Shown in pieces: positions 9,652 through 16,598 of a DNA stretch of 22,150 nucleotides. The translations under genes were made by a program, and so were the position numbers. The notes under the pieces are model-generated. The model worked only from the letters and a program-made list of their open reading frames with translations, searched no databases and was not told where the DNA came from. This DNA comes from Aureococcus anophagefferens (lineage: Eukaryota; Sar; Pelagophyceae; Pelagomonadales; Pelagomonadaceae). The DNA is taken from NCBI RefSeq assembly GCF_000186865.1, contig NW_008705586.1, forward strand, positions 383,847 through 405,996, written 5' to 3'. The stretch's first letter is position 1, and the number at the start of each line of letters is the position of its first letter.

Positions 9652-10413
9652 TTACCCGCACCGGTCCGCGCGGCTCTTCGCGAGGGCCTTGCGCCGCTCG
9701 TCGCGCTGGGAGCCGCGCTGCCAGAGGTGGGGCCCGCGCTTGCCGCGGAGGTCCTCCTCGGCGGGCACGGCCGACGGCGGCAGGAGCCGCTCCCGCTCGC
9801 CCGGGAGGAGCGCGGACGACACCGCGAGCGCGTCCGCCGCGCGCTTGCGGTCGAGGTCCGCGACGACGCGCGCCGTGCGCCGCCGGTTCGCCTCGGCGGC
9901 GTCGTCGTCGCCGACGACCTCCGCGAGGCCCGTCGCGCCGAAGGCGACGCCGCCGCCGATGCCGTGCGCGGCCTCGGCGTCGTGCGTGATCGACGGCGCG
10001 TCCGCGAGCTTGGGCACGACGTAGAGCGCGTCCTCGGCGGAGAGGGGCGCCGGCGCCGGCGGCTCCGCCGTCGCGGCCGTGCGCCGGGCGATGAAGTCCG
10101 CGAGCGCGGCCTCGTGCAGCGCGTCGCGGCTCGACGCCGCGCCCGACGCGCCCGCGTACTTTTTCTCCATGAGCCCCTCGATGGTCTCCGGCGCGGCCGC
10201 GGGCTCCTCCTTCGGCGCGTCCTTCGCCTCTTTTTCCGAGTGCTCCCGCGTCGCGAGCGCGCCGGCGGACAGGCCCTTGGACCGCTTGCGCCAGTACTGG
10301 CTGTTCTGGACGGCCTCGATGGGCTCCGGCGCGGCGTCGTCGTCGTCGTCGTCTGTTGGCGGCGGCGCGACGGCGCCGCGCTTCTGTCCTTTTTGCGTCC
10401 GCTTCTTGAACAT
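9652..10413 (-). CDS. Hep59/C9orf78 (Tls1) family protein, spliceosome-associated
   Basis: The ATG at 10411-10413 (MFKKRTQKGQKRG) is preferred over the upstream in-frame one because family members start MxxxRKxFRRR. The 253-residue protein shows the family blocks in order. First comes an acidic stretch, then YWRKRSKGLSAGAL (family 'lRKRpnGvsa..L'). The block ALADFIARR matches 'mm.YIe.el.kRk', and SAEDALYVVPKL matches 'aEd.LYelPe'. ATGLAEVVGDDDAAEANRRR matches the 'GipEVdLGi..Ki.Ni' region. Human C9orf78 and fission yeast Tls1 bind Brr2/spliceosomal proteins and affect splice-site choice, so nuclear action in splicing is expected. It is divergent from the eIF4B-like gene across 310 bp. Confidence 0.78.
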   Translation of the reverse strand: MFKKRTQKGQKRGAVAPPPTDDDDDDAAPEPIEAVQNSQYWRKRSKGLSAGALATREHSEKEAKDAPKEEPAAAPETIEGLMEKKYAGASGAASSRDALHEAALADFIARRTAATAEPPAPAPLSAEDALYVVPKLADAPSITHDAEAAHGIGGGVAFGATGLAEVVGDDDAAEANRRRTARVVADLDRKRAADALAVSSALLPGERERLLPPSAVPAEEDLRGKRGPHLWQRGSQRDERRKALAKSRADRCG

Positions 10414-10723
10414 GGTCGGCGTGGTGGGCGCAGCGACGCCGAGCCGGGCCCGCGGCACCGCTGAGGCAACAAAAAAGAGTGAAGTTCTCGCGGGTGCGCT
10501 AAAATCAAGCGTCGCGAGCAGCCCAACTTGCTGCCCAAGGTTCTGTCCACCTGTCCGCGGCCGCGAGTGCGGCCCCTTGTGTCCGCGCGCCGGGGCACCT
10601 CCGCGGTGCCGAAGCTCCGCCGGCGCCTCGCCTCCTCCGGCTCCCTCCGCGGGCGCATCAGAAAACGCGCCGGACGCTCCGCGCGGCGCCGCCTCTTCGC
10701 CCCGAGGCGCCCGCCGATACGCG
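10414..10723. promoter_or_regulatory. Likely bidirectional promoter region
   Basis: This 310-bp region separates the starts of the Hep59-family gene (minus) and the eIF4B-like gene (plus). A short A-rich patch (10467-10505) interrupts otherwise GC-rich sequence. No recognised core element was found. Confidence 0.5.
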
Positions 10724-11167
10724 ATGGCGAGCTACGAGTCGAGCCCCGAGGCGGTCCCGGCGGGGCGGCCGAAGCTCATGCTGAAGAAGCGGGACCCGGC
10801 GGCGGCGGCCAAGGCCGCCGCCGAGCGCAGCGCGTCGGCCTCGGGCAAGCCGAACCCCTTCGGCGCCGCGCGGCCCCGCGAGGAGACGCTCAAGGCCAAG
10901 GGCGTCGACGTCAAGCTCATGGACAAGAAGATCGAGGCGAAGACGACGAGCACGACGCGCATGACGCGCCAGCAGCGCGAGGAGGCCGACCAGCTCTCGC
11001 AGGCCGTCCGCGAGGCCGAGGACGCGCTCCGCGAGGCCAACGAGAACGAGATGCCCGAGAACGCGCTCCGCGAGACCCTCGCGGCGAAGCGCAAGATCCT
11101 CAACGACTTCATGGAGCAGGTCGCCGCGGCCAACATGCAGAAGGTCGGCGGCGCGCCGGGCATGTGA
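10724..11167 (+). CDS. eIF4B-like small protein
   Basis: The ATG at 10724 gives 147 residues ending at TGA 11165-11167. Residues ~14-60 contain GRPKLMLKKRD and then KPNPFGAARPREETLKAKGVD, which resembles the 'RP.L.L.pR ... NPFGaArPREevL.ekG' block of plant and animal eIF4B. Residues ~65-135 form a charged coiled coil (QQREEADQLSQAVREAEDALREANENE). eIF4B stimulates the eIF4A helicase at initiation. This protein lacks an RRM, so it is either a short homologue with only the conserved C-terminal block or a different protein that reuses the motif. The start is the first ATG after the divergent spacer. Antisense and upstream open frames are composition artefacts. Confidence 0.62.
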   Translation: MASYESSPEAVPAGRPKLMLKKRDPAAAAKAAAERSASASGKPNPFGAARPREETLKAKGVDVKLMDKKIEAKTTSTTRMTRQQREEADQLSQAVREAEDALREANENEMPENALRETLAAKRKILNDFMEQVAAANMQKVGGAPGM

Positions 11168-11463
11168 GCGCGACGCGGGAGCCGGCGCGCGAGCGCGACG
11201 CGGGAGGCGGACATGTGAGCGCTCCTTCGTCGCGCCGCGACGCCAGACCACGACCGCGCCAGCCGAGCCGCGCGCGCCTGTCTTTCTTCGACATTCCGGA
11301 GCCAGCCGGCGTCCGTCCGTCGACGCCGCCCGCTCCGCCCGCCGCGCGCCGCGGGCCCGCGCGTAATCGTGGCAGCGGAGTTGTCTTCGAAAGGGAGGCG
11401 CGACTTGGAATTACCGCGCGCCGCACCTGCGAGCAAAAAAAGAACGTCACGACCGCCGGGAGC
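11168..11463. other. Intergenic 3' region with a small duplication
   Basis: No gene is seen. A stretch around the stop codon (ATGTGAGCGCGACGCGGGAG) is imperfectly repeated just downstream (to 11224), including a second 'ACATGTGAGCG'. The rest is GC-rich and unassigned up to the A-runs that terminate the tRNA cluster on the other strand. Confidence 0.5.
11435..11441 (-). terminator. Back-up RNA polymerase III T7 terminator
   Basis: Seven Ts on the minus strand lie about 30 nt past the first T-run, in a near-repeat of the same context (plus strand gagcaaaaaa(a)gaa). A second T-run close behind the first is common at pol III genes. Confidence 0.55.
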
Positions 11464-11469
11464 AAAAAA
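11464..11469 (-). terminator. RNA polymerase III T6 terminator
   Basis: Six Ts on the minus strand lie one base past the discriminator of tRNA-Arg. It is the only run of four or more Ts following any of the three tRNAs, so it appears to end transcription of the whole cluster. Confidence 0.8.
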
Positions 11470-11470
11470 G

Positions 11471-11576
11471 AATCGATACTGGGATTCGAACCCAGAATCT
11501 CCGACGAGATCGCGGCGACCGTATAGCCGCCGCTGTGATCCGTAGTCACGCGCCTTATCCATTGGGCCATACCGAC
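11471..11576 (-). tRNA. tRNA-Arg (anticodon ACG) with a 33-nt insertion in the variable region
   Basis: Minus strand: acceptor GTCGGTA pairs with TATCGAT (two G-U). The D arm is TGGCCCAATGGATAA. The anticodon loop is CTACGGA with ACG at 11543-11541. The T arm is CTGGG-TTCGAAT-CCCAG. The anticodon stem GTGA/TCAC closes directly around the loop, so there is no intron at the canonical 37/38 site. After TCAC come 33 extra bases (11534-11502) that contain a GC-rich hairpin (GCGGCG...CGCCGC). Removing them restores a C27-G43 pair and the usual AGATT variable loop, giving a 73-nt tRNA. This is best read as a non-canonical intron. Last gene of a three-tRNA cluster. Confidence 0.85.
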
Positions 11577-11586
11577 AAAGACAAGT

Positions 11587-11657
11587 TCGGCGAGCCGGGA
11601 ATCGAACCCGGGGATAGTCGATGGCAACGACTAATGTTACCACTACATCACTCGCCG
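11587..11657 (-). tRNA. tRNA-Gly (anticodon GCC)
   Basis: Minus strand: acceptor CGGCGAG/CTCGCCG, D arm with AGTGGT, anticodon stem-loop AGTCG-TTGCCAT-CGACT (anticodon GCC), T arm CCGGG-TTCGATT-CCCGG, discriminator A. Length is 71 nt with no intron. Position 1 is C rather than the usual G. It lies 10 nt before tRNA-Arg and 26 nt after tRNA-Leu, with no T-run of four or more in either spacer. Confidence 0.93.
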
Positions 11658-11683
11658 TAACCCCCCGTGGGAGGGGTATAGAG

Positions 11684-11761
11684 TACAGTCTGCGGGATTC
11701 GAACCCGCGCCCGAAGACCAGTGCCTTAAACTGGCGCCTTAGACCGCTCGGCCAAAACTGC
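11684..11761 (-). tRNA. tRNA-Leu (anticodon AAG)
   Basis: Minus strand: acceptor GCAGTTT/AGACTGT (G-U pairs at two positions), D arm GGCCGAGCGGTCTAAGGC, anticodon stem-loop CCAGT-TTAAGGC-ACTGG with anticodon AAG, short class-II variable arm, T arm GCGGG-TTCGAAT-CCCGC, discriminator A. No intron. First gene of the cluster; upstream pol III signals are internal (A and B boxes). Confidence 0.92.
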
Positions 11762-12300
11762 GAAGATATCTGAGGGGCGCGCAATCGGACGACGCGGCTG
11801 GTGAGCCACACCGCCAACCATCACACACCCCAGCCAAACGACGAAAGATACAGGTTGATGGTGTACCTCTCGCCAGAGTGGAGAGAAAGAGGCGGTATCG
11901 AACACTGGACCCACGATGCAAGATCGCTGCTCCGATGTCGAGAACCGCTTCTTTTCTTTGTTGTGAGAGACACACCAATTTCCTTGGGATCTGAATCGGG
12001 GCAGCCTCGAATCGACAATTTCGGGGCAGCCTTTCTTTCGGGGCAGCCGCGCACGCGCGCGCGGGGCAGCCTCCGTTTCGGATCTGGGCAGCCTCCTTTT
12101 CTTTCGGGGCAGCCGCGTACGCGCGCGTGTGCGGCGGCCGGTCCAAGGCGGAGCTGCGCGGGCTCGACAGAGGAAGTGCAGCGGCGGGTCCGTGTTCGGC
12201 GCCGTCCACGTCCGCGCGCGGCGGAGTTTGCTGGCGCGGTTGCTACGGGAAAGAAACCGCCTCGCAGGACAGCGCGAAGTCCCCACCAAGTTCCCTCCTC
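11762..12300. other. Intergenic, gene-free, lower GC, contains a repeat array
   Basis: It lies between tRNA-Leu and the stop of the membrane protein gene. The part from 11765 to 12000 is clearly less GC-rich, with no protein-like frame. 11998-12128 holds the GGGGCAGCC array listed separately. I looked for further tRNAs and snRNA-like sequences and found none that fold. Confidence 0.5.
11998..12128. repeat. GGGGCAGCC repeat array (six copies)
   Basis: GGGGCAGCC or TGGGCAGCC occurs at 11998, 12023, 12040, 12063, 12085 and 12106. A larger unit, TTTC-TTTC-GGGGCAGCC-GCG(C/T)ACGCGCGCG, occurs at about 12032-12062 and again 66 bp later. The same core with T-rich spacers is found in the GILT-like intron (4621-4665) and, inverted, at 14434-14454; GGGCAGC also forms the ends of the GatB introner. 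It may be a pile of element ends or an unrelated minisatellite. Confidence 0.75.
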
Positions 12301-14179
12301 TTAGCAGTCGTCCATGGCGTCGAGGGTCGGCGCGCGGGCCCGCCGCGCCGGCGCGAGCTCGAGGTCGAGGGCCTCGGGGCTCTCGCGCGTCGTCGTCGCC
12401 GAGCGCTCGCGGCGCAGCGACAGCGCCCGCGCGACGGCCTGGCAGGGCCCCTTGCCGACGCGCTTGCAGCACGTCTTGCAGCAGAGCCGGCCGAGGCGCG
12501 CGAGGCACGCGACGGCGGCGACCATGATCCAGACGATGACGGAGTACTTGACGTCCGTCTTCGGCGAGTCGACGATGAAGACGTGGAGGTACTCCGACGA
12601 CTCCGACGGGTAGCGCTGCTTCAGGAGCGTGAGGAACCAGAGCACGTTGCGGAAGTGGATGTGCGCGATGTGGCCGCCCGTCGCGCACGTCAACAGGAGC
12701 GCGAACGCGCAGATCCGGAACGCGAGGCGGCAGACGCGGAAGACGCACTCGAGGATGGCCTGCGAGAGGCGCACGCGCGCGAGCTTGCGGATCGTCGCGA
12801 AGCTGGCCGACTCGATCTTCGTCAGCGTCTTCGGCCTACGGACGCGTCGGTAGAGCGTCGCGCCGGCCGCGCGCGTCGCGCGCGCGAACCCGCAGCTGCG
12901 GCGCGTCAACGCGCCCCTCGGGCCCGTCGTCGCGAGCGGGGCGAGCGTCGCGGCGCCGCGAGGGATCGAACGACGCGGGGCGCGGACAGGTCCCGCTTGC
13001 GCAGGTCGCGCGCGACGCTCGCCGTCAGGTCCTCGGCGTCGCCGATGACGCAGCCGAGGCGCGGCGCCTCGCGGCCGATGCGCACGACCTCCGTGTCGAG
13101 CCGGTTCACGTACTGGATCTTCATGACGTTCAGGATCATCGACAGGAGCGCGTTGTCGCCGCGGAAGAGCATGTAGGTGATGAAGCAGGAGCAGAAGATG
13201 AGCGTGACCTAGTGTGTCGAGGGCTGCCGTCGCGAAAGCATTCGTCAAACCACTCTCGGGCTGCCGTCGCGAACGCGCGCGGGGCCTTCGTCGAAACGCT
13301 CTCGGGACGCGGGAGCGCGACCTTGGCGAGCATCGCGAAGACGAGGACCCAGCGGCGGACGCGGCGGCCCTCCCAGTAGATGCGGTAGACGCGCAGGCCG
13401 TTGAACTTGACCCACATGATCCAGACGATGAGCGACAGGAGCGCGGCCGCGGCCGCGTCGGCGGCGACGTGCCGCGCCCACTTGCGCCGGAGGGTGCCGT
13501 CGTTGACGTGCGGCTGGAAGCCCGGCGCGACGATGGTCGCCGGGCCCTCGATGAACTCGCAGGTGATGGACACGAGCAGGACGCACTGCACCGTGAAGCA
13601 GAGGACGACGAGGAAGATGCACTTGCCGATGTCGCGGCGCCGCGACTCCGTGACGGCCGCGACGAGGTAGATGGAGAGGCCCGCCGACGAGCTCCCGAAG
13701 TCGATGGCGTTCTCCCAGGCGCGGAGCGCGATCTCCTCCTTTTCCCGCTCCACGAGCGCCGTCACGGCCGCGTGCCAGGCCTTGCCCATGACCGTCTGCC
13801 GCTTGTGGGGGGAGCGCTTCGAGAGCACGGCCTGGACCTCGCGGTCCAGCGCGGAGATGTCGCGCCGCAGCGCGTCGCCGCGGCTCGCTTCGGGGACGCG
13901 CGTCGACGCCGGCGCCGAAAGGGCGGCGCGCGTCGACGCCGGCGCCGACGTGCGCCGGAGGCCCGGAGGCTCCGCGTCGGACGCGCGCTCCGGCGCCGAC
14001 GCGCGCCGCTGCGGGTCCTCGACGTCGAAGCCCGGCGGCGGCGGAGGAGCGGCGAGTTCCGGTGGCTTGCTGTCCGACGCGCGCCGCGGCGCCGCGCCGC
14101 GCAGCGCGCCGACCATCGGGTTCGCGGCGCCGAACGTCGGCCCGTCGTCCCACTCGGCGCTGTCCGCGACCTTCTCCAT
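12301..14179 (-). CDS. Multi-pass membrane protein, uncharacterised
   Basis: The ATG at 14177-14179 (MEKVADSAEWDDGPTFGAANPM) starts a ~110-residue disordered Pro/Ala/Ser/Arg region with repeated SAPASTR blocks, then a coiled charged stretch (DALRRDISALDREVQAVL). Hydrophobic segments follow: CIFLVVLCFTVQCVLLVSI, AAALLSLIVWIMW, WVLVFAMLAKVTLIFCSCFITYML, FRICAFALLLTCATGG and VKYSVIVWIMVAAVACLARL. The last is followed by a Cys-rich juxtamembrane patch (RLCCKTCCKRVGKG). One intron is clear (13321-13209). Around 12988-12840 the reading frame changes by a step that needs an intron of length 2 mod 3, or an error; GT at 12987 with AG at 12896 or 12836 would fit, but I cannot choose. The C terminus ends TLDAMDDC. 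No family recognised; channel or transporter is a guess. Confidence 0.6.
13209..13321 (-). mobile_element. Introner-like intron in membrane protein gene (113 bp)
   Basis: The upstream copy GTCGCGCTC (from 13321) and the downstream copy GTCACGCTC (from 13208) flank the insert, 8 of 9 identical. The first GT is the donor and CACTAG the acceptor, and splicing gives LAKVTLIFC in frame. The insert holds an internal tandem duplication: a unit beginning CGAGAG(C/T)G and ending TTCGCGACGGCAGCC occurs twice. Confidence 0.72.
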
Positions 14180-14406
14180 TACTCCGTTTCGCTCCGCGGC
14201 GCGCCCTCCGGGTACGTGAAGAGCCAGGGGCCGATCCGGTACCGGACCGGGAGCGAGAGCCCGACGACGGCGACGAGGAGGACGCCGCGCACGAGGCCGA
14301 GCACGACGAAGACGGCGCGCGACGACGACGTCGAACACAAGGCTTCGAGAACCAAAGGGACGACGATTGTCACGACATCGACGAACGCGATCTCATCCTC
14401 CGCCAT
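14179..14406 (-). CDS. Short hydrophobic ORF overlapping the membrane protein start
   Basis: From ATG 14404-14406 (MAEDEIAFVDVV) 75 codons encode two hydrophobic segments (VVTIVVPLVLEALC and AVFVVLGLVRGVLLVAVVGLSL), then a polar tail (RYRIGPWLFTYPEG). The stop and the next ATG share one base (TAATG), with a change of frame. The sequence looks like coding rather than leader. It could be the N-terminal membrane part of the downstream protein, split by a frame break or by an unrecognised intron, or a separate upstream ORF read by reinitiation. The simple GT-AG combinations nearby (34, 42 and 45 nt) do not restore frame. Confidence 0.45.
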   Translation of the reverse strand: MAEDEIAFVDVVTIVVPLVLEALCSTSSSRAVFVVLGLVRGVLLVAVVGLSLPVRYRIGPWLFTYPEGAPRSETE

Positions 14407-14619
14407 GCAATGGCCACCATGCTCTCCGAAAGAGGCTGCCCGAAAGGCTGCCCCAACATCGACATCAACCAAGTCGTTGACCAAGTTATTGAAGGGGACG
14501 CGCGCTCGACTGCGTCCGTCCGGGGAGGGGAGGCAGGCCCGCGGAGGGAACCAGGGCGAGTAGGCGCGGGCCGTCGTTGCCGTTCGCCGTCAGAAGAAAC
14601 GCGAGAGAGGTAAGCACTC
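14407..14619. other. Intergenic/5' leader with an inverted GGGGCAGCC pair
   Basis: This region lies between the kinase stop (14620) and the short hydrophobic ORF. It is less GC-rich from 14335 to about 14500. At 14434-14454 the minus strand reads GGGGCAGCC-TTTC-GGGCAGCC, the same unit as in the array at 11998-12128. It could be an unspliced remnant of an introner-like insert or a 5' UTR intron. Confidence 0.5.
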
Positions 14620-16312
14620 TTACGCGCTAAAGCCCCGGCGGGGGTTCGCCTCGCGGCGCGCGAGCGGCGCGCCCTCGTCCCCGGGGCCCCTCAGGGTTCC
14701 AGGGTCGTCCCTCCGAGCTCCCTCGAGCGCGCGCCGCAGGCGCAGGATCTCCTCGACGAGGGCCCGCTTCGGCAGGTCCGCGAGCGCGTCCGCGGCCGCG
14801 TCGCGCGGCGCGACGGCGACGGCCGCGGCCGCGGCCGCCGCGACCTCCGCGGCCGTCGGCCGGTCCGCCGGCCGGAGCGCGCAGCAGCGCCGCACGAGCG
14901 CCGCGACGGCCGGCGGCGCGTCTCTCAGCGCCGGCGCCGGGTCGCGGCTCCGCAGCGCCTGGAAGGCCTTGGCGCGCTCCATCGCCGTGCCCAGCGGCGT
15001 CGCGAGCTCGAAGAGCACGAGCCCGAGCGAGAAAATATCCACCCCCGCGCCGTAGGCCGCGCCCTTGGCGAGCTGCTCCGGCGCCGCGTAGGACGCCGTG
15101 CCGACGCCCGTCGTGTGGTTCCGGGCCAGGGGCGAGTCCTCGCCGGAGACCTGGCCGACCTCCTTGGACCTGTGCCGAATTCAAATCTTCAACCCGACTT
15201 CAATGTGCGCGTATGCGACCATTTCGACGCATGCTCTTCGGCCGTGCTTCGAGAACTCGATGAGGGCAATCGATTCGTCCAAAAATCAGCCGAATCGACT
15301 TCGATTTGACCGAGCTAGAGAATTCTCAAGTTTGGTCACCACCCAAACCAGTGGTTGAATTCGGCAAAGCCTTGGACAGCCCAAAGTCCGCGATGACGAC
15401 GTCGGGCGGCGCGTCGCTCGCCTCCTCCACCGACGCCTCCCGCAGCAGGAGGTTCTCGGGCTTGAGGTCCCGGTGGATGACGTCGCGCGAGTGCACGTGG
15501 TCCAGCCCCGCGGCGACGGCGCCCACAACGCGGAGCGCCGCGTCCGCGCGCGCGGCGCCGGCGTCGCCCCGGTCGTCGATCCAGTCCCGCAGGGTCCGCT
15601 CGCCGCAGAGCTCCATCTGGAGGAAGAGCTCGCGCTCCGGCGCCTCGGACGCACCGCTCCCGGCCGACGAGCCGCCCGCGAACGCGTCGAAGCCGGCCGG
15701 CCGGTCGTCGACCCACGACGCGAAGTAGCGGATCACCGCCGGGTGCTCGAGCTGCGCCAGGTGCCGCATCTCGCGCTCGTACTTGTCCGCCGCGGCGCCG
15801 CCCCGGGGCGCCGGCACGCGCTTCACGGCGTAGACCGCGCGGTCGACCCGGTGCCGCGCGCGGCGCACGCGGCCAAACGCTCCCCGGCCGAGCGGGCCCA
15901 GGTCCTCGAACTCGCGCTCGTAGCGCGTCGCCTCCGGCGACTCCAGGAGCTTCGCGGGTCGTGGGAACGCCTCGGGCAGCGCGCAGGCGAAGGGCGGGAG
16001 CTCGACGTTCGCTCTTACGACGCCGCGCCGCGCGAGCGCGGCGATCTGCGCCTCGTAGTCCTCCCGCGACACGCCGTAGGCGCAGGCGAGCTGCGCGAGC
16101 AAGGCCACGATCAACGCCTCGCGCTCGTCGTCGACGTTCGACGCGAGCGACGTGCGCCGCAGGGCCTGCTCGACGGCCAGCACGAGCTGCTGCGACGACG
16201 AGCCGGCGGACGACGCGTCGGACGCGTGCGACAGCGACGCAGCGGACGCGTCGTCATCGGACCAGGCCTGCGACGCCTGCGACGCCGACGCGTCCGACCA
16301 CCCGAATGACAT
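14620..16312 (-). CDS. eIF2-alpha-kinase-like (GCN2/PEK family) Ser/Thr protein kinase
   Basis: Exon 1 is 16312-15378, the intron 15377-15170 (GT-AG), exon 2 15169-14620; the joined protein is 494 residues. A Ser/Asp/Ala-rich N terminus (~45 residues) and a helical region precede the kinase domain (about 135-420). The glycine loop is LGRGAFGRV, the lysine is in YAVKRV, the catalytic loop is IHRDLKPEN, and the metal site is DFGLSK, restored by splicing. The activation segment ends GTASYAAPEQL, followed by GVDIFSLGLVLFEL. 'HPAVIRYFASW' and 'LFLQMELCGERTLRDWID' are characteristic of eIF2-alpha kinases, which phosphorylate eIF2-alpha under stress and lower translation initiation. No RWD, HisRS-like or transmembrane sensor region is present, so the stress signal cannot be inferred. 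The C-terminal tail is short and helical. Confidence 0.88.
15170..15369 (-). mobile_element. 200-bp introner with terminal inverted repeats in the kinase gene
   Basis: An exact 8-bp duplication (minus GTCCAAGG; plus 15162-15169 and 15370-15377) flanks a 200-bp element. Its ends are inverted repeats: CTTTGCCGAATTCAA on one side and CTGTGCCGAATTCAA on the other (14 of 15). The upstream duplication copy supplies the GT donor and the element end (CACAG) the acceptor. Excision of 208 nt joins DFGLS to KEVGQVSGED in frame. The core (15246-15290) matches the GatB introner, including a shared 20-base stretch tcgtccaaaaatcagccgaa. The element is much less GC-rich than the exons. Confidence 0.9.
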
Positions 16313-16441
16313 GCTAGAGCGGCGTCATGTCGAGGAAGCCGCTACGACTGCGCATCGTGAGCTGAGCACTCAGGAGTGCGGCACTTGCACAGGCAAGGTG
16401 AACCGACGCCGAACGTTCAATCGGCCGTTCTAGGCCTCGTT

Positions 16442-16598
16442 CTCTAGAGGCTCCCGGACGCCTTTCCGGAGGTCGGCGAGGTCCGCGCCGGAGATCCGTC
16501 GGGGCTTCCGGAGGCCGGCGAAGGTCCGCGCCGGAGAAAAGACCCCGTTACTCTAGAACAGGGGCTTCCGGAGGCCGGCGAGGTCCGCGCCGGAGAAG
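16442..16598. repeat. Three degenerate copies of the 3' end of the beta-propeller gene
   Basis: A ~30-bp unit, CCGGAGG(C/T)CGGCGA(A)GGTCCGCGCCGGAGA, occurs at 16466-16494, 16508-16537 and 16568-16596. The last copy is the C-terminal coding end of the beta-propeller protein (FSGADLAGLRKP). 'CTCTAGA' precedes the first unit at 16442 and recurs at 16551, overlapping the real stop. Tandem duplication of the gene's 3' end with decay of the outer copies explains it. Confidence 0.8.

Noticed and set aside
9490..9661. Upstream exon with a signal-peptide-like peptide in front of P5CS
   Set aside because: The only plausible GT-AG junction (GTGAACG..CTCAG) enters the wrong frame, and MRDQLQSATRIVIKAGT is a good native start.
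11885..11945. A fourth tRNA on the minus strand (TTCGATACC-like T loop)
   Set aside because: The supposed T stem and anticodon stem do not pair and no acceptor stem can be formed.
11998..12128. CRISPR-like array
   Set aside because: Repeats are only 9 bp with irregular spacers of 8-16 bp and the context is eukaryotic; not a CRISPR.
12836..13037. Apparent introner in the membrane gene with flanks GCCGAGGA/GCCGAAGA
   Set aside because: The 7-of-8 match is tempting, but removing 202 nt puts the downstream exon in the wrong frame.
14171..14215. Tiny intron (34, 42 or 45 nt from GT at 14215) joining the short hydrophobic ORF to the membrane protein
   Set aside because: None of the three acceptors gives the required length of 2 mod 3.
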